From: Thermothielavioides terrestris NRRL 8126
Taxonomy: Eukaryota > Ascomycota > Sordariomycetes > Sordariales > Chaetomiaceae
Direction of reading: 5' to 3'
NCBI RefSeq assembly: GCF_000226115.1
Contig: NC_016458.1
Span: 6,854,001 to 6,918,000, forward strand
DNA length: 64,000 bases
Made by a program: the position numbers and the translations under genes. Every line of letters begins with the position of its first letter. Position 1 is the first letter of the stretch. Below, piece by piece: positions 10,946 to 21,979 of the stretch. The notes below the pieces were generated by a model that did no database searches, was not told the origin of the DNA, and saw nothing but the letters and a program-made list of their open reading frames with translations.

Positions 10946-13788
10946 TGGCTGGTTCACCAAGGTACCGCGGTACCGCCATCGTTCTGTGGGACCGTACCTC
11001 GGCGTTGCTCTCCAAGCTGCACGTCAGCCAGGGATGCCGCCATCCCGCACGTGGAGCTGCCGTGGAGCGACGTACCTGGTCGTACAGCGGGACGCAATCG
11101 AAGTACCTGCCGAATAACCTGATGATGTTGCAGTTGAGCGCCGGCTGCCGAGGATGCTGAGCACAACTCTGCAGAGTCGCGCGGCGGGCGCGCTTCATGC
11201 TGTTGACGTCCACAGCACAGAGTGCGTACCTTATGTGCCTAGGTATGTACATACAGTACATGGTAGGGCGCTATGCGCCCATGAGCCGACTCCGCCGCTC
11301 TCTTCGCCGCCCTGCGTTGTCTGCAACGACGCGGACGGAGATGGGAGGGACAGAACAGCTCCACGCCAGCACAATCTCACCACTGTTTTTCTGCGGCTTG
11401 TCGAGATTTGGCCAGGGGCGGACGGGGGACCGAGTTGGAGAACAGTGGAGAGGTCTCTTGGGAGATACACCACTGCGCTGAGGAGGTTGCTGGAAGTAGG
11501 GACCGTCGGCCCCTCGAAGCATCTCTCCAGGGCGCCAGTCGGCTGTGGAGAGAACGTCGGCTTGGCTGTCCTTTGATTGGCGTCCAAAGCTCGCTGCAAC
11601 GGTCACTGCTTAGCCCGATCAGGGCAGACCAGGGGAGGGGGGAGGGGTGCGTGGAAAGGCGGGGATGAGGGGGGGGGGTGACTCTAGGACAAAGATTCAT
11701 CCACCCTCACAGACAGGTGCAATGCTCGTGCGCTTCCAAGCCGTCTCCAGCTTTCGGTTTTGGGCAAGACTTGGCGATTAGCCGGCATGGCAGAGACGAA
11801 AACGGAGAGTTAGGACGCATTTCGTTGAGGATTGCAGCCCGCTTTTTCCTCGCCAGCTCATCCCGCAGGTACGACGCTTCCCGGATGCGGCCACCGCGTC
11901 ATGCTACCTACCCCAGATTGACCGCACTTGCGGCATATCGCACCGCGGACAGCGGTCTGGTCAGGAAAGGGCCGGCTCGTTCGCTCTGGCGCCGCGGTGC
12001 TCTGGTGTTGCTGAGGAGGGAGCGGCTAAGAAGACGGCGAATAAATCAGATGGCTGTGGCGAATCCGCCTGCAGGCGGAGGCACATGGTCGCCCGGTGTT
12101 GAGGTTGAGCTCAGAAGCTGAACCGTGCTGATCGCGAGCCATGGCGGCGGGACTATGTCTCGGTTGGCCGGCGTCCCCAGCGCCAGCACGTCGGGCAGCC
12201 GAGTTAGTGTATACTAGTGTAGTGTGGTTCCAGTTGTCCCTTACGCTACCCCAGTGCGGCGTCGTTAGCGCCAGGGAGCGCCCAAATTCCGCGCGGCACC
12301 CACCTCGCGTCCGTTGCTCCATAACTACACCGTAGTGTACACGGGTTAGCGGACAGTTCTTGGGTCCGGCCGCCCCGAGGGCATTCACTTCTGGGACTCC
12401 ATTGGAACTCCGCTGGCGGCGGTCTGTTCACGTTACCAGGTAGTTACGCAGTAGTTAGCCGAGTCTCGAACATCAATGGATTGGCTTGCGGGATGTGGAC
12501 CCGCGAAGGACACGCGGGATGGCGCTCGCTCTGTGCCGTCCTGCTCTCCTGTCATTTCGGGGCAACCGCGTGCTTCAGGCTTGGGCGAGCCGCAGGTTCC
12601 TTTGGATCTCTCTCATCAACATCTCAATCAACATCTGGGTCGATGTTGTTTTTTGATCTTGCTTTTCTTCTTTCTCGTCCATTTTCTTTTTCGATTGCCG
12701 GACATGGGTGCGCGGAATGAAACGATGCCCTTGCCCCTTGTGTCGGCTGTAGCCTGTGAGGGCCCGGGAGCGCCTTCCTGGCGCCAACTAAGTTACACGG
12801 ATCGTGTCGCACAAATCGAGCTTGCCCTGGAACCCTCCAGGGCTGGGCTCTCGCAGCGAAATTGCCGGCTGTGCCGTGGCCGAGCAGCCAAAACTGACGT
12901 AACTGCCTGACTACCTTAACTATTCCGTACTGGGCGCACACAACCCTGGCGAGCTGACTGGGCAGCCTCTTGTGATTGTGTTGAAGTGTATGTAGTGTAC
13001 TGCGTATTAAGTGAGCGGCTTCCAGGTTGCTTCCTGGGATGTTGTATGTACCTGAGGATGTCCGGAATACACGGCAGTGGAGTGGGTGGACAAAGCAACC
13101 TGGAACCCTGATATGGAAGGGATGGACGGAACGCGGCCTGAATCGCCCGAGCGGTCAGGGTCAGGGTACCCAAGATTTGTGGGCTTCAATCCTTCTAGAA
13201 GGCCGGCATCGTTCGACAGCCGCGATCGAGCGCACGCGCACGCACGGTACACAAACTCTCCGTACCTGCACAGTGGTCCGTTTGAAAACGCTGCAGGAAC
13301 GTTAACCACCGGCCGAGATTGGGTTGATATTTACGGAGGAAGTTGATTGACCACGGAGTACCAATGTCCTTGGGCACTCGCTGCGTCGTCCTCACGTCGC
13401 GCTGCCTTTGCATTGTCATGTCGAGCGGTTTTTGGTGGCTTCGGCTCAGCGGCTTGCCCCTCAAATCGGCAGGAATGGGATGCCTGTGGCGCTTGTTAAC
13501 GGGGAACCCCACATTGGTCGGCTCCGCTTTACACAAGTGACGCAGTAGGTGCCTGGCGTACTTGTTAGTGTACATAATTTGTTCGCGTACACTACACTCA
13601 ACGAGGGGTGGTTGTTGTGAAAAGTAGTGTAGTTAACCAAGAGCATGCCGTCATAGTGCTTCCGCCTCACCGCCGTTTGGGCGCCGTCAGGACGGTCAAG
13701 TAGGCCGAGAGTCGGCATGTCTGCACCGTTCCATGTTCTGCAAGGCGAGATCGAGCACGCCCCCCTGGATCTTAAAGGCTGATGGCTA

Positions 13789-14167
13789 AGGAGGTCCCGC
13801 CAAGACTAATTTCGGCCAATTGTCGGCAATGTTTTTACAGCGTTTTTACGCAACCCCGATCGCCAAGGCGTTTGCACTATCGCCAAGCGGTTAGTTCGCC
13901 GGGGGTACGGGGGGCGGCGCCAGCCCCCCGCTAGTTAGGGCTTGGGTTATAGTTAGGATCGGGGTTATAGTTAGGGTACGGGTTATCTCGGTTTTTTTTT
14001 TTTTTTTTTTTTCGATTTAGTTGAGGTTTTGCGAAGTTGTTGCTCTAAGTCTTTGCGATTCTTCGTTGTTTGATGTTGCTCGAAGTCGTCGTGGCCCCGC
14101 TTACCCCGTGGCGATTGTAAATACTTGTAAGCGGCAGTCTCCGAAATTAGTCTTGGCGGGACCTCTT
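13789..14167. mobile_element. MITE-like TIR element, copy 1
   Basis: A 379-bp element with ~25-bp terminal inverted repeats: GAGGTCCCGCCAAGACTAAT at the left end and its complement at the right (14141-14167). It is flanked by TA on both sides (13787-13788 and 14168-14169), the target duplication expected of Tc1/mariner-type elements. It has no coding capacity. Inside are a GC-rich hairpin (GGGGGGCGGCGCC/AGCCCCCC, near 13914-13930), repeated TTAGGG-like motifs (13930-13985) and a ~22-nt T run (about 13991-14012). The right end is 16 bp from the start of copy 2. Confidence 0.85.
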
Positions 14168-14183
14168 TAGCTATAACCTCTTA

Positions 14184-14553
14184 AAGAGGTCCCGCCAAGA
14201 CTAATTTCAGCCAATTGTCGGCAATGTTTTTACAGCGTCAGTACCCCGCCAAGACCGCCAAGGGGTTTACACTATCGCCAAGGGTTAGTTCGCCGGGGGT
14301 ACAGGGGGCGGCGCCAGCCCCCTGCTAGTTAGGGTTCGGGTTATAGTTAGGGTACGGGTCAAGGTTAGGGTGCGGGTTAAGTTCGTTTTCTTTTTTTTCG
14401 ATTTGGTTGAGGTTTTATAAAGTTGTTGCTACGAGTCTTTACAATTCTTCGTTGTTGATGTTGCTCGAAGTCGTGGCGACCCCGCTCCCCTCGCGGCGAT
14501 TTGTAAATACTTGTAAGCGGTAGGTTCCGAAATTAGTCTTGGCGGGACCTCTT
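14184..14553. mobile_element. MITE-like TIR element, copy 2
   Basis: A 370-bp second copy in the same orientation, with the same terminal repeats (AAGAGGTCCCGCCAAGACTA at the left, complement at the right) and TA on both sides (14182-14183, 14554-14555). The interior aligns with copy 1 over its whole length. Differences include a shorter T run and several G-to-A changes, such as TTTGCACT to TTTACACT and TTTGCGATT to TTTACAATT, a pattern compatible with repeat-induced point mutation. Three TTAGGG motifs lie between about 14325 and 14372. It probably depended on a transposase encoded elsewhere. Confidence 0.85.
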
Positions 14554-14555
14554 TA

Positions 14556-17500
14556 AGGATAACCCATGCCCCTGCCATCTCGGCTCTCCACTGTTGTGTA
14601 GCGAGTTAACGTTAGTTGTGCACGGATACCGTGCATACCTGACCTTACACAGTACATAGCAGTTAGTGTATTCCGTACACCTGAAGTCGGTACACCTGTC
14701 TTTCCCCCACAGTCTTGTCAGCCAATGAGAGGCGCAGGGCTGCCTGGAATCACGGCAAGCGAGCCTAGCGTCGCCGGCAACAGAACTGTGGAACTCGCTT
14801 CTTTCAACGCCGCATCGTGGCCAAAGCGCACGGTCGACCCAGGTTGAGGAGGGAAGGGGAGCCGCCGATCTCGTGGGCCGTCCTGTTGACTTCACCCGGA
14901 TCCATTCATGACGAACGATGCCAGCACTCGACCATGGTTGGCAGGAGCGAGGTCCTCGGTGGTGGGCTTTCAAGGTTGCAGCCGAAAGATTTATGTGCCT
15001 TCACTTGTCCACGCAAAGAGCGTTGCGCAACCTCAACGTCTGGTTGGAGAGAGCCATTGACCGGTCTGACTTCCCGTCTTACACTCCTGAGGGTCCGGGG
15101 TAATGCGCTGCATCACCTGCACCCACCTTCACGAGCCACTTGCCCCGATGCAGTCAGTTTTGCAGGCCTGACAATGGTGTCAAGGGCGCCGCGCCATGGT
15201 CGGTCGCAGGACTCACAGCAGTGGCTTCTTCTTGTTGGGATAGGATCGACTGTGGAACGACAACGGGTGATCTGGGAACCCCTGTTAACTAACGTCTGCT
15301 AGTGTAGGTCCCTGAGCTTGATTAAGCTTGTGTGAAGAGGTGAAGAGGTGAAGAAGGGCACCATCCCCAACCAGGCTTAAGTCGGGGCGCGTCCACCACA
15401 GCGCCTCTCCCCGCAAGCAGAATCCGAGACCGAATCCTGAGTACCTAGGCAAAGCTTCGACAGACAGCACCGTATCCGTATACACTAGGCTTGGCTATTC
15501 CACTCTGGGATCCGTCCGCCTCGTTTCAGCTAATCAAGCTCCATCACCAACCGGGATGGGAGCTCGACAGCTCGAGACCACCATGGTGGACTCAGCCAGT
15601 CTGTCATCGGCGACGGGACGCAGGTGCGCGGTCTGCGTGGCGGCCTGTGGCCTCCTCGGACTTGATCCAACGCAGAGGTGTGCGCATATTGCGCCGACCG
15701 TCGGGCGTTAATTTGGCGAGAGCCCGTCTATGCCATAATTATCCCGAGCTGAGCGCCCAGCTCTAAGCCGTGCGTGCCCGAGTCTGGTTTCCCGTTTTCG
15801 GATCTGGTTTCTATGCTCGCATGGTCGCCACTACGCAGTATACTATATCCATCCCACTCCCTCTTGGTCTGACTGCCTCGCATGGAGGGTGAGCTGCGCG
15901 CAGCCCAAGAGGGGGGGCGAGGAGATGGCAGTGGTGTGCTAGAGGCCTGCCAAAGCTCGGCTGGGCTCGGCGTCATGCGCTTCGCCAGACGAAAGCTATG
16001 GCGGCGCCACACCACCTGATCTCGGGAGGCCGGGTCGCCATCGCCGGAAAGCCGACTGGGTGGATGATGCCAAGAGCTGCCTGCCAGCCAGCATCTCCCT
16101 TTCCTCGCCGAACATCATGGACCAGAGCGAGATCCAAGGGCAGGGCACATCATCGACGCAAGTGCGGCTGCGCTCCACCGCCCAAAAGACTGGAAATTGA
16201 AGCTCTCATCCATGCTTGTTTCACGGCCCGGAGCTCCTCCCCTAAGCGTACTGTGGAGTGCATCTACATGTTCGCAGGACGGAGCACACGACGAATATGC
16301 AGGTCGTGAATCGCCAGCTTGCAAAGCGGTAGATCCCCGGAAGAATTCTTCTGGAAATCCCACCCGCAAGTACCTCTTCTCCACAGTTTCGAGATCGGCA
16401 AATCCTGACGGGGCTGACGATGGATGCGCTGCCGTGGACCCGGCGCGCCTTGTCGCCTTGCAATCGGGAATCCTCCTCGCCCCTGCGCATTTCGCTCTGC
16501 CCTGTGCTGGAGCCAACAACAGGTCGCGAGACGATCCGAAACGTGCCCGGCTTGCGAGGGCAGATTCGATATCTAAGCCGGCTGCAGTACGGCATTGTCT
16601 CAACTCTATTTACCTCGCGTCTCCACCGACCATCCTGCTCATTCTTCATTGCGTCAGCCCTGCAGTCCCGCCGGACGCGAGATATTGTTGCTTGTCTCAC
16701 CAACACAAACCCTCCAGCGCGGAACCAGTGATCAGGTCATGCAAGCATAGCCGCCACACCCGTTTCCCTTCTGCTCCTGCTTCTGCTTCTCCTTCCCGCC
16801 CCTGTCCCTGCGCTCCCGTTCCTGTCTGCTTGACCGGTACCTGGCTAAAGCGCCGGCGTGGAGCACTGACTCCAGCACACGAGGTACCCTCATCTCTGGT
16901 TGCATATGCAAGGACGTCGACTGTGCAGTAGCCGATTTACATGTTCGGCCGTGTCACGCCAGCGTTCCGGGCGACTCGCTCGTCGGAACAATCGCCGCAC
17001 TGATCCGCGAGCGCCAGCGATCGTCCTGCCGCCATGTGGCTTCGAGGGGAGCCCCCCGCCCGCTCCCCCTCCCACCTGCGCCCCGCTTCCCCCAAAGTCC
17101 CCCAACTACTGTGTAACGACGCCTTCCGCCTATTCCGTACATGAGGCGCGAATCACTTGGCCCTGTTCCCGTGGCTCGAGGCGTGATCGAGCCAAGATCT
17201 GAGGCCGGGTGTTCTTGCCGGACCTGCTCACACTCACCTTCATCGTGAGATGGCCCGGGACGGAATCGCCGAAAGTCTGAATGACTAACGCTTGCTCCAC
17301 CCCAAGACGACACACAACCCCGAAGGCGTCCACTTTTTACTATGGCACAAACTAGTCCTACCATCGGAGGACACGACACCCTCTCACCACTGTTGATCGA
17401 AAACCGGCTCAAACCAAGGGTCCTAACATGCTACATTTCCTTCGCCTCTCGACCGTCCGACCTTCCAGCTCTTTCACTCCCGTCCACATTGCAGCGCGGT

Positions 17501-18988
17501 AATAGCCGCTGGACAAGCGGCCTCCCCGGGATGGCAGCAGGCAAAAAGCGGCCGTCGCAGCACGAGGGTTCCATCCAGGCCCTGCGGTCCGAAGCGTAAA
17601 ATCTCTGCCCGGGGTTCCTGAACCGGGTGGGGGGCCCAGGACACCCCAAAAAGAACAGCCCACGCCCGATCTCGAGGCATCGGGGGGCATATATGTGAGC
17701 CATATTATTACCAAGTCACTTGTCAGCGGCCGGGGCAGAGGAGGCAGGGGAAGGTAGGCAGGGAGAGGCACGGCGTAGGTGGGCCGGCGGGACGGGGACG
17801 AGGTTCGCGATGGCACGGTAGCAGCTACCTGATCCGCCATGTAACTCCGTACGCCGCGCTGCGCTGCCTGAGTACATACAATTGCGGCCAAGCCACTGTC
17901 TAGGGCACCGTCATGTATTGTACACACCGCTGTCCACATCATGGTTGCTCCTCCAACTTTTGCCAGCAAATAATGAAAGCCACGCATATCATGACCATCA
18001 CCATCACAAAAGGCCGCCAACAACGACAGTCAGATGAGGACCTATCTCTCTACCAGGTACGGACGGAGGCGATCATCCCCAGATTGCGTCTCCCGCCTCT
18101 GTGAAAAGGGGACAAGCCGCCGCCTGCTGGACTAAACCGGGAATCTGTTGAGCCCCAATGCGGGAATCCCCTTCATCCCGACGGGGTTAAAATGGGAGAA
18201 GGAAGGAAAAAAGGAGAACAACACATGTCATTGTGTGTATGTAGTGTATCTCTAAGCCAGCCTGACGCAGTAAGCCATGCAACCTGTCTAGCTAGCGTAG
18301 TTACTGCGGTATTCACTCGCTCATTTTTCCTCCATCCATATCCATCCATCCATTCCATGCGATTCCTTCATTCACTCATTCTTCCCGCCAGCACTGAACT
18401 GGCGAGGCGCCATTGTGATGTACATACATACAGTACCGTATACACCCCTAGTTAGTTCGTAGCCGGACTCACCTCTCTCTCCCACCGTCGAGCCGACCGT
18501 CCGCAAACAAGAGAGGCGAGCGCCTGCTCAGCGGCGAGGCCCCCCCCTTGATCCGGACACCCGGGCGGGAGACGCCGTCTCCATTTCCCGGGAAATCGTC
18601 AACGGGGGTCCGATGCTGTTCGGCCGTGCTTACTCCAGCTCCCCCAGACTAAGGAGGAGCAAGACGAAGGGCCGCTCAGTTCGCTTCAGCATGGGACCAT
18701 GCAGGGCGCCACGCCCACCAAACACTTCGCGAGATGACACGGAGCCAAGTTACAGACAGCAGATAGCGAGAGAGAGAGGGAAAAAAAAACCGGCCCGGCG
18801 CTTACCAGAGTGCGCAGGTCCAGGCGAGGGCGGTCCTCTTGGTTTCTTTTCTCTTCCATCCCTCCACTCACACACACACCCGTCTGCAACCCCATACCCC
18901 ATACACCCCCTTCTATCTCACCACCGATCGATCGATCCAGCCCGTTCCCCCCCTTTTGCAACCCCCTCCACCCCTTGGGGGTATGGTA
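14556..18988. other. intergenic region, ~4.4 kb
   Basis: No supportable gene. The 244-codon frame at 16197-16931 is matched by other frames of similar length and has no recognisable motif. TATTCCGTAC occurs at 14669-14678 and 17131-17140, and a second ATCC-type repeat near 18335-18356. The 3' flank of the NEDD8 E1 subunit lies at the right end, with an AG/A-rich stretch at 18768-18789 (pyrimidine-rich in that gene's sense). Confidence 0.45.
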
Positions 18989-21074
18989 TCAAAGCCTCAG
19001 GACCTGGCACCGGCTGGCGATGCCATCGAACACGCACGTGTTATCGATCGGTATGTACTGCTTGGTCACGATCTTGATCACCTCCTGCGCGACCATGCCG
19101 CCCGTCAGGGCCGCCACGTTGTGCAGCTCGCCGCCGGCCGCGCGCGCCACCTCGCCCGCCGCCTGGACCACGCGCTCATTCTTCTCCGCGCCGGGCACCT
19201 GGGCGGCGATGGTCGCGAGGATTTCGTCCGCGCTGATGGCGCCGCCGCTGCTGCTGTTGCTGCTGTGGCCGGCTGATGAGCCCACGTGGTTTACTGCTTC
19301 TGCTGCTGCTGCTGCTCTTGTTCCCGCCGCCTGCAGGGCGAGATAGACGGGCAGCAGGGACAGTGGAGACAGGGTGAGCGCGGCGGTCTCGTCGTTGGCA
19401 AATTCGCGGGCTGGATATTGCGGTGGCGAATCATAACCTTGGTTAGCCCGCCTGTTCTCGCTTCTCTCCATCGCTTCTCTCCATCGCTTCCCTCCTCTTC
19501 TCCCCCCGCTTTTCTCTCGCTTCCCCCGGCTCTACCCGCCCTATTGATATGGAGGGGTCCAAGAACGCACAATTGAGAAGTGAAGGGGACTTTGCTTGCT
19601 TACCTGCTGCTGACCTTAGGCGATCTGCCCTGCTGATGCTCGCGTCGCCTTCCCCTCCCGTCGCATTGATGAGCTTAACGAAGGCTGCGTTCTTGCAGAA
19701 GAGATCCACTTCTGCGGGATCGACGCGCTCGCCACCCGGCGAGGCCTGTACTATTTGCAGTATCTCGGCTGCGTCGCTGCGGGCCTTGGCCTTGTAGATG
19801 TTCTGCAGCTGGATGTACACCTTGGACTGCGCCTTCATGTCGGGCAGCTTGCCGGGTAGGGGCAGGCACTGGTGCTTCTCGTAGAACTGCTTGACGGCGT
19901 CTGCGATGAGCCAGAAGCCGGATCGCTGCTCGACCTGTTCCGTGGGGTGTCAGCCACAAGCGAGACCGCGCCGAACACGACCGACAGGGGTACCACCGAC
20001 CGGTTCTGGATGCTTGTACTCGAATACCTCTCTCAGGCCCGACGGAAGCGACGGAGGTACCAGGGTTTTCAGAACGGCAGCAGCCGCTTCCTCGAAGTTC
20101 TCTTCGCCACCTTCCGGGTTATCGGTCCTTGCCGCTGCCTGCACCATCTTGCGGAACTCGGTCTTTTCCTTGTATGTTGCGGGGTATTTGCCGTCGTGAG
20201 CCGCTTTCCACCGCTCGAGGTAGTGGAGAAGGATCACTACATAAGGCAGGTGACCATGCTCGACGTCATCTAGACCATCGATATCCTTGGTCAACTCCGC
20301 GGCGAAGGCAGTCAGCTCCGGCCAGGGTGACAACAGCCGCAGGTCAGTCGTGGCTGTCTCGTCCGGGTGTGTGTCGACTATGGGGAACGCCCCAGGAAGG
20401 TTGATCTGAAAATAGGAGTAGAAACCGGACGAGTGGATCGCCACGAGCGGGGTCTTGTGCCGCTGGGCGTAGGCCTCGATGGCCGAGAGGTTCTCGGGGA
20501 GAATTGGGTGGGTGTACATGATGACGGTAAATACCGTGCAGTCGGCCAGAAGGGACGCAAGCGTGTCCACGCCCTACTCCGGCCACGTGAGCATGGAGCT
20601 GCGGTCGTGATGTCGCGGCTGATTCACGGCTTTTCCTACCTCATTCGGGTACCAGGTGCCTTGCACATCCGGGTTCAGTTCCCTGATGAGCTCCGTGAGA
20701 CAGCGAGACCGAGACTTGCCCAGACAACTGTCATCCAGGAAGAAGTTGACCCCGAGGTCGGCCTCGGTCACCTTGGCCTCATCGTAAATGGCGAAGCGGC
20801 CAATGCCTTAGAGCAGGACTATTAGCACAGCGGTTTTGCTAGATGAGAAGGGGGGCAAAGAGGGGGGACACTTCTCAGTACCCGGCAATACAAGATTCTT
20901 CAGCGTCTCCGAGCCAACGGCCCCCGCGCCCGAGTTCACTAGCAGGATGTTTGCCGACTCGAGTGCTGCCTGGCCGCTTGCGGCCCACAGCCGCAGCTGC
21001 CGGTCATACTTGCGTTCCTTTTCTGACGGGCCATGAAGGATCGGAGGGGTCTGGCTCATCACGATTTCTGTCAT
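18989..21074 (-). CDS. ula1: NEDD8-activating enzyme E1 regulatory subunit (ULA1/APP-BP1)
   Basis: The regulatory half of the heterodimeric E1 that activates NEDD8/Rub1 for cullin neddylation; its partner is UBA3. Exons: 21074-20882, 20806-20640, 20573-20001, 19934-19604 and 19410-18989, giving 561 residues, close to the family's ~530-560. The N-terminus shows [20 protein letters not shown], the hallmark of the pseudo-E1 adenylation fold, then a Gly-rich loop GAGAVGSE and LKNLVLPG. Exon 2 has [20 protein letters not shown]. The C-terminus has [22 protein letters not shown] and an [10 protein letters not shown] ending. An Ala/Ser/His-rich insert (around [19 protein letters not shown]) in the last exon is low-complexity. 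The donor of intron 3 is a weak GTCGGT at 20000, and a nearby alternative would lengthen the exon by 15 nt. It is divergent from the HEI10-like gene. Confidence 0.92.
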
Positions 21075-21979
21075 TCTGCTGCAAATCACAGAAAGCCGTT
21101 CTGTCCTGTCGTGAGTGAGCGGTTCGTGCTACCCGCGGGTTCGAGGCGTGTGGGACCGCCGCCTTTGGGAGTGTTGGTGCTGTGCTGAGCTCGAGGATGC
21201 CTGCCGGACCGCACCGGCCCAGCGGGGTTGTGGGGTATTAACGCTATGGACCTTAGCTAAACATGTAAGTTAATCCGCACTGGGGACCGCGTCGCATGGC
21301 CGTTAGCAAATGGCTGTGGCTGCAGTGGATGTGGCTGTGTGTGGCTCCAACTCTCTACTGTGTATTCCGTACTTTGCTGTGTTGCTTGATTACCTGATTC
21401 CCTGCACACTTTCGTCCACGCTGTTGTTAACCTCCACTCCCGTGATTCTGATCTTACAACGTTCTCTTTTTGTTTCCCCTGCTTTTCTTCTGCCTTCTCT
21501 GACTTATGGAGTAAGGGGCTGAATCGGTTAACGGCCATCGTAAACAAATGAACCATGAACCCTCGAAGCTTGCATCGAACTGTGTTAATCTCATGCTTAG
21601 CAATCAACCATCGACTTGTAGAAGCTGACACCATAGCACAATAGCCATGGCACAAACCTGCATATGGCTTTGCTGGTTTCCATTTCCTTCCTTTGTCGTG
21701 AGACTATGACCCTCTCCGGCGCCCTCGAGTCACGGAGTCACCGTCTCCAGGCAAGTTGGGAAGGAGCGATGGCTACCGGTTTGGGGTTACGACTTCCTGC
21801 AGAAGACATCCAGGGCAGGACTTTCGACTTTCGCGTTGCCTCCATTTGTCCTTCCTTCGTTTTCGTGTTTGCTCTTTCAGCATCCACGCTGCGTTTTCTC
21901 CGACAGGTGACAGCGGGCGAATTGCTTCCGGAATGATCTTCACTGGCCGTTGAGGTTAAAAAAAGGCCTCCAAGGCGGA
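21075..21979. other. divergent intergenic region between NEDD8 E1 subunit and HEI10-like gene
   Basis: About 900 bp between two outward-facing genes, so it should hold both promoters. No coding sequence is seen. A copy of TATTCCGTAC lies at 21363-21372. Confidence 0.6.

Larger units (their letters stand above)
9891..13788. other. intergenic region upstream of the Zn2Cys6 gene
   Basis: No gene is supported. The part next to the regulator is probably its promoter and 5' UTR. It contains an AG microsatellite (9947-9969), a run of 19 G (10927-10945), an imperfect palindrome around 11230-11260 with repeated TACATAC/GTACAT, TATTCCGTAC at 12921-12930, and GTACACTACACT near 13588. The open frames around 10606-11160 and 12476-12910 look random. 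Confidence 0.45.

Noticed and set aside
16197..16931. 244-codon plus-strand frame
   Set aside because: It is Cys/Ser/Pro/Arg-rich with no domain, overlaps other frames of similar length on both strands, and no intron gives a better product.
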